A stretch of 44,889 nucleotides of DNA from Tritrichomonas foetus (taxonomy: Eukaryota; Parabasalia; Tritrichomonadida; Tritrichomonadidae), in contig MLAK01000609.1 in the NCBI GenBank assembly GCA_001839685.1, positions 1 through 44,889 on the forward strand, read 5' to 3'. A program made the position numbers and the translations under genes. Positions within the stretch are counted from its first letter, which is position 1; each line of letters opens with the position of its first letter. Below are positions 37,083-44,889 of the stretch, one piece after another. Below the pieces are notes generated by a model. That model was given only the letters and a program-made list of their open reading frames with translations, did no database searches and had not been told where the DNA came from.

Positions 37083-38681
37083 ATGGGCGAAAAAGTTGAA
37101 CAAAGACTTGAACAGTTTGTTCCAACATTTGAACAACTGATCAAAGTCGGTATTTATAGCCAACCCGAAGTCAAAGAAATTGTTCGCAAGAGGCGATCTT
37201 TCGAATATTCACTTCAATCGAAATCAGCAACATTAGATTCATATCTTAAGTATATCCAATACGAATCGGCAGTCATGGAGCTTACCGAACAACGAAAAAT
37301 CGAAAAAGGCATAGATTCAAACGAGAGGCTTCTCTCCGATACAGATTGGCCACGACATATAAATTCAATTTTCAGACTTGCTACTCAAAAGTTTTCAGGT
37401 GATTTGAAAGTTTGGAATTTGTATTTCGATTTCTGCTTGAATACTCATTCTTTCAAAAACCTCAGCCGCGCGTTTGCCGAGTGCGTTAGATTACACAGCC
37501 ACTCGCCAGAACTTTGGATTCGAGCTGCAACTTGGGAAATGAATGATAATGGAAATACTGAATATGCCAAATCTTTAATGGAGCAAGCAATCAAACAGCT
37601 TCCTGATCAGCCAAAATTGTATGCGACTTATGCCGAAACAATTTTGCATCTTGCTGAGCAAATCAAAGGACGAAGAGAAATTCATGGAATTACTGAAGAA
37701 TCAGATACTACTAAAGCTCCACTTCTTATTTATGCTAAGGCACTATCACAGTGCCCAGATAAATCGGAAGTTTATGTTCTTTTCCAAGAATTGTTTAAGA
37801 AATATGATCAACCTGTTGAAGAGCTCACTTCACAAGGTATTGAAACAGGTGACCCATCAATTCTTGACTATATTGCACAAAAATCAGAAGACCCAATTGC
37901 TAAATATCATGAATTCATAGAAAAATTCAATTCAAGGGGCTTGAAAATCAAATTTGCACATTATCTTGGGAAAAATAAAAATGGAGAAGAGCTTGTTAAA
38001 ATTATTGATGACATTGATGAATTCGATGATAATGAAACTGAGATTTTTGTGGAATATTTAATTAATTGTAATTGTCTTGAGGATGCTGAGGATCTTCTCC
38101 AAGATGATTTAACAACACCTAAATTACAAAGATTAAAATTGAAGTTGTTAAATGCCAAAATTTCAGATAATGACAAATTCATATCTGAGTCACTTTTATT
38201 ATTGACTAAATTTAATACATATGAGATGAACTCAGACTTTCTCCTTCTTTGTGCCAGAAGAGTAGATTCAGAGAAATGGATGGAGCTTGTAAAAAGTAGA
38301 GTGCCATTTAATACGTCGAATGTAATTGCCAAAATTTTCGAATTCTCGTATGAAAAATATGGATCCAAATATGCAAAAGATATGCTCACCACTCTTTTGC
38401 CGATGGTGAACCCAACACCAGAATTCATCAAAGTAGCAATTAAAGTTGAAGAAAGCCAAGATGTTGTCGATCCTGCAAAAGTGAGAGCATTGCATGACCT
38501 TGCAACATCCAAATGGGGAAGTATGAATGAAGACGTTTGGCTGGATTACTGTCAATATGAATATCAACATAAAAATATTAAAAAATTAGAAGAAGTTAGA
38601 TTTAAAGCAAACAAAGCCCTCATTGATGCGAGTGAGTTTACTAGAAAATACCAAGAAAGATTCTGTAAGAAATCAAAATAA
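37083..38681 (+). CDS. UTP6: U3 snoRNA-associated protein 6 (SSU processome)
   Basis: The protein has 532 residues and is UTP6, a HAT-repeat subunit of the UTP-B complex in the small-subunit processome, which binds nascent pre-rRNA in the nucleolus. The start fits the family closely: VEQRLEQFVPTFEQLIKVGI, then EIVRKRRSFEYSLQ and a YLKYIQYE segment. HAT repeats follow (VWNLYFDFCLNTHSFKNLSRAFAECVRLH, ELWIRAATWEMNDNGNTEYAKSLMEQAIK). The C-terminal half is a longer helical repeat region as in other UTP6 proteins; length is close to yeast (440) and human (597). It follows eS4 and one surface-protein gene; the shared upstream octamer is noted separately. Confidence 0.9.
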   Translation: MGEKVEQRLEQFVPTFEQLIKVGIYSQPEVKEIVRKRRSFEYSLQSKSATLDSYLKYIQYESAVMELTEQRKIEKGIDSNERLLSDTDWPRHINSIFRLATQKFSGDLKVWNLYFDFCLNTHSFKNLSRAFAECVRLHSHSPELWIRAATWEMNDNGNTEYAKSLMEQAIKQLPDQPKLYATYAETILHLAEQIKGRREIHGITEESDTTKAPLLIYAKALSQCPDKSEVYVLFQELFKKYDQPVEELTSQGIETGDPSILDYIAQKSEDPIAKYHEFIEKFNSRGLKIKFAHYLGKNKNGEELVKIIDDIDEFDDNETEIFVEYLINCNCLEDAEDLLQDDLTTPKLQRLKLKLLNAKISDNDKFISESLLLLTKFNTYEMNSDFLLLCARRVDSEKWMELVKSRVPFNTSNVIAKIFEFSYEKYGSKYAKDMLTTLLPMVNPTPEFIKVAIKVEESQDVVDPAKVRALHDLATSKWGSMNEDVWLDYCQYEYQHKNIKKLEEVRFKANKALIDASEFTRKYQERFCKKSK

Positions 38682-40590
38682 AAAAATTTATGATATTAAA
38701 TATTAAACATTAAAAATCTTTCATTTGTTATTACTTTAATATGATTTAAATTATTGTAAAACTGTTAAAAATCAATAAAACACGTTAAAAACGATGCAAT
38801 GCAAACCAAATTAATTTATTGAAGAAACTTATGATAAAATATTTTTCAGTATGAAATGAAATCAATGATACTGAATAATATGTTTTATATTCAGGAGGAT
38901 TTTGAGGATATTGAATATCTCGTTAATCATGAGAAAAATTTTCATGTCCAATAAGATATTCAGGATGTACAGGATTTTTAATAATATGGTGATTTCTTGC
39001 ATTAAATTTAACAAAACTATTTTTTTGTATTTTCATTCAACAACAATTAACTCTCCTAAATCAATTTTCTTTTATTCAATGAAAATTCATCAAGTAATGG
39101 ATATAACTCACATTTCTTTGGAATTCAGTTTTTAATTCTTCTATTAGTGTACCCTTCATTATTGAGATAATATTTCACAAGTTCTTTACAATTTATTTTT
39201 CAATAAATCGATTTCAATCATCAATGCTCAAGGTCATTTTTTTCTTTAGACAAGGCTAATAGATTGAATGAGAGTCTTTCAAACATTTTTTCGATGGATT
39301 TTCAGAATTTTTCTTAAAATGACGTTTATTAAAAAGTTTAACCTTTAATTTCATGTCTTTTTTGCCTAACATCTTTCCCTAGGGAAGAGATCATGACCAC
39401 TAATCTTGTATTTTTTGTATAACATCTTTGTACTATTTGATTTATATGTAATAAAATTATTTTTGCATTACATCATCTGAAGGGTTGGAATTTCGTTATT
39501 TTTTTGTTGAACGTCAGAGAACCATAATGAGAAACCGATATTTTTCATAAGGGAATCTTTTTGATAGTGAACATAATCCATTTTTGAAAGCTTTTCAATG
39601 TTCAGAATTTTGGAAAAAAAAATCATGAAATGTTATACAAAATTAGAATCAATTTTTTGATTAATCAGTCCTTCCTCACGAAATTCTTGCCAATATTGTC
39701 TAGAATGCTATTTTTAGGATAATATTCCATAAAATTAATCACCTGTTTATTTATAATTTTAATTCGATATCGATAAAAAGTTGGTTGAGAAATTATAAGG
39801 TGATTGAGGCGAAGATATTCATAATGACTAAGATGATGATTTTGCTATGTCTTGTCATTTTTAAGACACAAGATGATCATCTTATCATACTATTAAACAA
39901 TCTCTAAACGTAAAATGTTTCAATCAGAAGCTATCTCAATAAAGGGATGAAATTTAAGGGAAAGACTATGATACTCCATAAATAGTTCACTTTTGAGAAA
40001 ATTTTTTGTCCCGCATTTTTGAGAGAATATTCAATTTTGTAGTATTCAAATATATTTCAAAATTAATTCTATTATCTCATTGAAAACTTTTTCATTTCAC
40101 AACATGGGTTTTTATTCTTTCAGAATTAATTGAAAGAAATTAATACACATTGAAATATTGAATCATTTACACTGTGGTAAATTTAAATGGTCATTATAGA
40201 ATTATTTCATATTACCAAGAGAATTAATTCTATGTAATTTCACAAATATTTTCAAATCATACAAATTTAAACTCGAAAAACTACCAATAGATAATTAATC
40301 AACTAACATAAATAATTTAATTTGGTTTTATCTCGATACTCTTTGATGAATTCAATTAAAAAAGTTATAAATGATATGAAAAAGTTACATATAAATAAAA
40401 AATTCTATGAGATAATCAATATGATGAACAAAATTCAAATATATTGAAAAATTTTCAAAAGTCAATTTAAATCAACGGAAACGCTGAAAATATTAGTTCA
40501 TGAAAAAGTTATTATGTTTATTAAAAAGTTCACTGTCATTCCTTCAATTTCGAGAAAAGGTGAAGATATTTAAAAATTTTTCAATTTTTG
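38682..40590. other. Longest spacer, nothing recognised
   Basis: This 1.9-kb region between two plus-strand genes is uniformly AT-rich. I found no tandem repeat, no RNA gene, and no convincing coding remnant; the few short frames follow base composition. It may hold the DYRK-like gene's promoter, but no element is clear. Confidence 0.5.
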
Positions 40591-41973
40591 ATGTCTCTCG
40601 CAATCGACTGTGCTACAATGTATATCAAAAATTTTTACCACACCGTTGCACCCGACAAATTTCCCCAACCAATTCTTCAACCTGGACGGCCCCTCTCGTG
40701 TGAAACAGAGGGGTCAATTACATTTTTAATAAATCAGATAATAACAGACAGCAGTGGACAAGCCTATCGAATTATTGACCTTATTGGAAGTGGTTCCTAC
40801 GGCTCAGTTTTCAAATGCCAGCTGATATCAAATCCGGAAATTTTCCTTGCTATAAAAGTCATCAAAAATCAGCCGCAATATATGCAAAGTGGTTTAAATG
40901 AAGTATCAATGCTTTCACAAGTTTCCCAGCTGCGAAATCATCCAGGATTAGACTTTATTCTTTTGCCTATTACAACATTCGAACTCAACGGTCACATGTG
41001 TATTGTTTCTCCCCTACTCCAGCATTCGCTTTTTGAAGGGATATACAATAACCAGTCTCTTTCCTCGCTTTTGGATTCGATTCGAAATATTATGCGAAAC
41101 TTACTTTTGGCTCTTGATGCTGTTCATAGTTGTGGAATAATTCATGGAGATGTTAAGACAGATAATATTCTTAAAATCAATGATACAAGTGATGATATAT
41201 GTTTGATCGATTTTGGATCAGCTTCAAACACAAATCGAGTTGGAAAATATTTCCAATCTCGATTTTACAGATCACCTGAAGTGATTTTATCACTTCCTTA
41301 TACAACACAAATTGACATGTGGAGTGCTGGATGTGTTGCAGCTGAGTTGTTTCTTGATTTTGCTCCTTTTTCATGTGATAATGAGTATGATCTCATTCAT
41401 ACAATTGTGGCGTTAATTGGCCAAATCCCGGACGACTTTGTTGCATCGTCCCCGAAATGGCAACATTTTTATAATTACACGCCGATGGGGTTCAACCTTA
41501 AAAGTAATGCTATTCGAGTTGTTCTTGATCGTCATTTAAATAAAAGCATATTTATTGAACGAGGCCCAATGAATCTTGCACAGCTAGTAATGACGAGATT
41601 TGAGCCACAAAGTAGAGAAGAGTATGAAAGTGTTGTTGTGTTTTCTTCATTTTTACATGGGCTACTTTCAATTGATCCAAATAGTCGAATGACAGCTCGA
41701 CAGGCACTTATGCATCCTTTCATAAATACTTCATCCCCTCTTAATTTCAACATAAATACACAACCAATCATTCACCCAATTAATAATTTTAGCATTCAAC
41801 AACAACAACAGTTTCAATTTCAACAACAACAACAACTAATGCAAATGCAAATGCAGATTCAACAACAACAACATATGCAAATTAACGCACCAATTCTCCC
41901 ACCAAATATTCCATCGATGCCATTTTTATCACCGATCAACTCAAGATGCCCTTCTTTTATAGAGATGTTTTAG
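40591..41973 (+). CDS. DYRK-like CMGC protein kinase with poly-Q tail
   Basis: The protein has 460 residues. The kinase domain has GSGSYGSV (66-73), Lys89 in LAIKVI, Glu104, HGDVKTDN (185-192), DFG (207-209) and the activation segment KYFQSRFYRSPEVIL (219-233). This segment and the lack of Arg before the catalytic Asp are typical of DYRK/HIPK kinases (HCD in DYRK1A). Only the second tyrosine of the YxY activation motif is kept (Gly-Lys-Tyr). The tail from about 390 is Gln/Met-rich with runs of Q, typical of unstructured sequence. A TTG directly precedes the ATG at 40591; further ATG codons follow at residue 10, so the exact start could be slightly later. Confidence 0.85.
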   Translation: MSLAIDCATMYIKNFYHTVAPDKFPQPILQPGRPLSCETEGSITFLINQIITDSSGQAYRIIDLIGSGSYGSVFKCQLISNPEIFLAIKVIKNQPQYMQSGLNEVSMLSQVSQLRNHPGLDFILLPITTFELNGHMCIVSPLLQHSLFEGIYNNQSLSSLLDSIRNIMRNLLLALDAVHSCGIIHGDVKTDNILKINDTSDDICLIDFGSASNTNRVGKYFQSRFYRSPEVILSLPYTTQIDMWSAGCVAAELFLDFAPFSCDNEYDLIHTIVALIGQIPDDFVASSPKWQHFYNYTPMGFNLKSNAIRVVLDRHLNKSIFIERGPMNLAQLVMTRFEPQSREEYESVVVFSSFLHGLLSIDPNSRMTARQALMHPFINTSSPLNFNINTQPIIHPINNFSIQQQQQFQFQQQQQLMQMQMQIQQQQHMQINAPILPPNIPSMPFLSPINSRCPSFIEMF

Positions 41974-42188
41974 AGATTATTTATTTTGTTATTAAATACT
42001 ATGTTTATTTTTCTATTCCTTGATTATTCTTCTTCTTGATTCGTCTCTTTGTTTTCACCTTTAATTAATTTTTAATTAAAATTCATTTACGTACGACTAT
42101 ATTCCTGCTGCGTTAATTGCATAGTTATTTTAAAAACTCGATATTATTCTAATATAAAACATATAGAAATAAATTAATTGTAGATGTT

Positions 42189-43379
42189 TTACATCATGAA
42201 AATAGGAAGGAAAAGCGCAAGCTTGTTTTTGATGAGTCGATTTTCAATGTAAGGATTTGTATATTCAAATTCCTCACATACAACAGGTGTTGGTTCAACA
42301 AGTTTGAATGGACACTTTGAACTACTATTGAATAGAATTTCTCGGAAGTTTTGTCCTGGTAAAAAGTTTTTATCTTTTTCTGTTCGGATAAAGTTTTCAT
42401 AAACCCCATCAAAACATATTTCACCATCATAAAAAAGCGAAACTATTCCAAAAGTGTGAATTGCTCCTATTTTTGAGACCAATTTATCACTACTTGTGGT
42501 CTTTTCTTGATCAGGTTCTTCTTTAAAGTCAAACCTATTATTTTCAAATACAATAAAATTAAGAGATATCTTGAAAATATTTTTCATATAATCACGATTT
42601 CCTTGAATCCAAAGTGCAGCACCATTTTGTAAGCATGAATTATTTATAAACTCGACATAATTAAGATATGATGAATATTCGCCAATCAAAGCAACAGCAC
42701 CACATGAAAGGTTGGCTGTATTTCCAATAAACTTACAATTATTAATAATGGTATTAGTTAAATTGGCATTTATTGCTCCACAATTTTCACCAGCTTTATT
42801 ATCAGTGAAATTGGAGTATTCAATGAATAAATTACAATCATGTGAAAAATATGAAAACGAAAGAGCCCAAATAGCACCAACATTATTATAAGCTATGCAT
42901 TTTTCAAATGTACACTCTGAAATATTAGTTGAGCAACAGCAAAGACATAAGGCACCAGCATTGTTTGCTGCACATCTTTGAAAAGTGCACTTTTTGAATA
43001 CTATCGTCACTTCACCCCACACAAAAATGGCACCGCCACAACTTTCATTGAAATTTGAGCCAAGAGCAGTATTATCAATAAATTTTGTATCTTCAAAACT
43101 TGCACTCATATTGACCAATAACTGTCGATCTTTCACAATATCTTGAGTTGGTGAAAGCGATCTTGCATCATTTTGGCGAAGTTGGATAGGTGTCTTAATG
43201 AATTTTGAGAACAGGCAACCTCTAAATTTGACCTCCTTTGGAAGACTGTGGAGAAAAGGTGATGCAAATTTGGAAAAAGTGGAAAATTGAAGGGCGAAGG
43301 ATTGACGGGAATGTGTATACATTGGTGAGCTGGAAATGGAGCTCATTATCATGAGGTTTGTGATAGTAAGATTGATCAT
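42189..43379 (-). CDS. Pmp-like beta-helix protein without full membrane anchor
   Basis: The protein has 396 residues and repeats with the pattern FxxC/N...N-xGAI/L (FKKCTFQRCAANNAGALCL, SECTFEKCIAYNNVGAIWA, NNCKFIGNTANLSCGAVALI), as in the beta-helix protein at 35550. The N-terminus is Ser/Phe-rich (SFALQFSTFSKFASPFLHSL). The C-terminal end is only a short hydrophobic stretch (LALFLPIFMM) without the cytoplasmic tail of its relative, so it may be secreted, anchored differently, or truncated. Several Met codons near the start leave the precise N-terminus open. Surface role is inferred from the family. Confidence 0.7.
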   Translation of the reverse strand: MINLTITNLMIMSSISSSPMYTHSRQSFALQFSTFSKFASPFLHSLPKEVKFRGCLFSKFIKTPIQLRQNDARSLSPTQDIVKDRQLLVNMSASFEDTKFIDNTALGSNFNESCGGAIFVWGEVTIVFKKCTFQRCAANNAGALCLCCCSTNISECTFEKCIAYNNVGAIWALSFSYFSHDCNLFIEYSNFTDNKAGENCGAINANLTNTIINNCKFIGNTANLSCGAVALIGEYSSYLNYVEFINNSCLQNGAALWIQGNRDYMKNIFKISLNFIVFENNRFDFKEEPDQEKTTSSDKLVSKIGAIHTFGIVSLFYDGEICFDGVYENFIRTEKDKNFLPGQNFREILFNSSSKCPFKLVEPTPVVCEEFEYTNPYIENRLIKNKLALFLPIFMM

Positions 43380-43944
43380 CAGTTCGTTAAAATTAACAGT
43401 GCTGAGATAAAATGATGCGATGTTCAGAAAAATGATGAGATACTTTCAATTTTGATGAGCTTCATTGAAAAAGTTTTAAGATTGTAAACTATTTAAAATT
43501 TATTATTTCACATTCAAAAAAAGATGCGAAAATCTGAATTTGAAAAACAAAAAAATGCAAGAATTAGCAAAAATAAATGAATAATAATTTTCTTTTTGAT
43601 TTTTTTATTTAATGGTATTAAAATAACGCATTTTATTAATGTCAACAAATATCACGTCGATTTCATAAAGAGTAAATTTGCTGACAACCTTATTGTGCAA
43701 GGATAAATGTATTCAATATCATTTATTAACAACCATATTTAAATACAAAAATCCTATGGAAGATTAATGAGATGCCCATACCCATTAAAATCAGTAAACA
43801 ATAAGGATTTTGAATCATAATTACCAGTGAAATCCAATTCCTACGTTATTCCCCAAATAATTTTAATTATATATTTTATTTTATTTTTCTTTTTCTTTTT
43901 TTTTTTTTTTTTTTTATTATTATTATCTGTTATAAAGTAAACAT
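43380..43944. other. Intergenic region with 20-base T run
   Basis: AT-rich spacer between two minus-strand genes. It contains an uninterrupted run of 20 T at 43896-43915, preceded by T-rich sequence, 29 bases past the stop codon of the partial gene on the minus strand. No gene or RNA is supported. Confidence 0.6.
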
Positions 43945-44889
43945 TTAAAACATGATTATTATTTGATCATTATTTTTTAATTTTGGTGACGAATATTGAA
44001 TCATTGTTGTATTTTGCTCTTCATTTGAAGATGTAGAAATTGGAATTTCATCATTTTCATCAACGTCCTTCATAACCTTTGCTTTAAAAGCATCGGCTTC
44101 TGAACGTGGAGATAATGGCTTTGGAAGATTAGGTGGAGCCATTTTCTTTGGTGGACTTTGTGGTTGATTCACAGCAAGACGAATCACTTCGCCCGGCTGA
44201 TCTTCATAAAATGGTCTAAAGTGGAATCTTGTATTGATTTCCCATTCACAAGGTCTATAATGGAATCGTGTGTTAATATATCTTGATGGAGAAGAACTAT
44301 ATCTCCGTCTTTCAGAGAATTTTGGTGAGTAGTGGAACCTGTCACCAGCTGCTGATACTCTTCTTTCGTGTGAAGAAGGTGAATAATAAAATCTATTGAT
44401 GGTTCTTGATGAATTGGCTCTCTTTCTTTGAATTAAGCTTGGTGGAGCTTGAGGAGAATCAATTATCATTCTAGGAAGTGGAATAGAGTTGTCATTTTCT
44501 TTGACTTCGAGTGTAGAACCTTCAGTTTGTGTAGCATCAGCATCAGGTGGTGGTGAATGGACAGATGAATTTCTATCTAGTAATTGTGGGAGAAGATGAT
44601 GATTAAGATTTTTTGAATATGTTTCTTCATCATAAAATTGATCTTCAATATTTGGAATTGCGCGTGCTTTTTCTTCATGTGTTGGAAGAATTGTTTTATG
44701 TGATGTTCGAAGTGAATGTGGAATTGTTGCATTTGAATCATCATATGTTGTCACATTCTCTGTGATATTCTCCCATGTAGCTTTAGTTGGACTACCAACT
44801 AAATTCTTTTGTGCTGAAAATGGAATTTGTTCATTTTGACCTCCGAGTTTCTCACGAATTTCAATTGGAACATTTCTTGAATATGTTTC
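43945..44889 (-). CDS. Partial disordered protein with RF[YH][YF]xP repeats
   Basis: The frame is open to the right edge, so the 5' end lies outside the window; 314 codons are present. There is no ATG in the visible upstream part, and the codon at 44754 is GTG, not a start. The protein is low in hydrophobic residues and rich in Ser, Pro, Arg and Asn, so probably disordered. A motif is repeated four times: RFYYSP, RFHYSP, RFHYRP and RFHFRP (about 44212-44394), two of them preceded by INT. Sites such as RRVS suggest phosphorylation by basophilic kinases. A Pro-rich, basic C-terminal part follows. The family is unknown; a linear-motif docking protein is one guess. Confidence 0.7.
   Translation of the reverse strand, partial: ETYSRNVPIEIREKLGGQNEQIPFSAQKNLVGSPTKATWENITENVTTYDDSNATIPHSLRTSHKTILPTHEEKARAIPNIEDQFYDEETYSKNLNHHLLPQLLDRNSSVHSPPPDADATQTEGSTLEVKENDNSIPLPRMIIDSPQAPPSLIQRKRANSSRTINRFYYSPSSHERRVSAAGDRFHYSPKFSERRRYSSSPSRYINTRFHYRPCEWEINTRFHFRPFYEDQPGEVIRLAVNQPQSPPKKMAPPNLPKPLSPRSEADAFKAKVMKDVDENDEIPISTSSNEEQNTTMIQYSSPKLKNNDQIIIMF

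Noticed and set aside
40591..41973. DYRK-like kinase as a pseudokinase because HRD is HGD.
   Set aside because: DYRK and HIPK kinases normally lack this Arg; the catalytic Asp, Lys and DFG are all present.
1..44889. A universal trichomonad initiator (TCA-Py-T/A) before each gene.
   Set aside because: It is present near a few starts (for example 28140 and 35544) but in about the number expected by chance in such AT-rich DNA, so I did not annotate it as a general feature.

Overview
This window looks like nuclear DNA of a parabasalid protist, most likely a trichomonad of the Tritrichomonas/Trichomonas type; the species cannot be proved from sequence alone. The evidence is: AT-rich DNA, compact and apparently intronless eukaryotic genes on both strands, a flagellar coiled-coil protein of the DUF4200 (CCDC42/CFAP73) type, kinases fused to Sel1-like repeats, poly-Q tails, and two right-handed beta-helix surface proteins resembling the Pmp-like proteins of trichomonads. 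No rRNA, tRNA, CRISPR array or intact mobile element was recognised. The right edge cuts a gene.

Layout. 0-9.2 kb: exportin-T (tRNA export), a SMARCD/BAF60 subunit of SWI/SNF chromatin remodellers, a longin-like small protein, a PX-domain sorting nexin, a coiled-coil RING protein, and a Nudix-fold protein that has lost its catalytic box. 9.3-15.4 kb: a protein kinase, a 1.9-kb spacer with a broken coding remnant, an LPCAT-like acyltransferase, a DUF4200 flagellar coiled-coil protein and a 20-bp minisatellite. 15.4-25 kb: ALG5 (N-glycan precursor synthesis), a large unassigned helical protein, a coiled-coil/disordered protein followed by a pyrimidine-rich repeat and another broken remnant, and a WW-MyTH4-RhoGAP protein like ARHGAP39. 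25-32 kb: a maspardin-like alpha/beta hydrolase with no usable start codon, a kinase-Sel1 fusion, the SRP receptor alpha subunit, and a polytopic GT-C-like membrane protein. 32.8-44.9 kb: an EF-hand protein, ribosomal protein eS4, two Pmp-like beta-helix proteins, UTP6 (SSU processome), a DYRK-like kinase and a partial disordered protein with repeated RF[YH][YF]xP motifs.

The genes are mostly unrelated housekeeping genes and do not form one pathway. Loose themes are ER/secretory function (ALG5, SRP receptor, acyltransferase, GT-C-like protein, PX, longin), ribosome biogenesis (eS4, UTP6) and signalling (three kinases, RhoGAP, EF-hand). A recurring feature is loss or change of catalytic residues in otherwise recognisable enzyme folds: the Nudix box, the RhoGAP arginine finger, the hydrolase serine and the acyltransferase HX4D aspartate. 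I did not find a clearly new multi-gene system. The most interesting leads are these degenerate enzymes, the decayed coding remnants in long spacers, the two minisatellites and a GGTCGACC palindrome just upstream of two ribosome-related genes.
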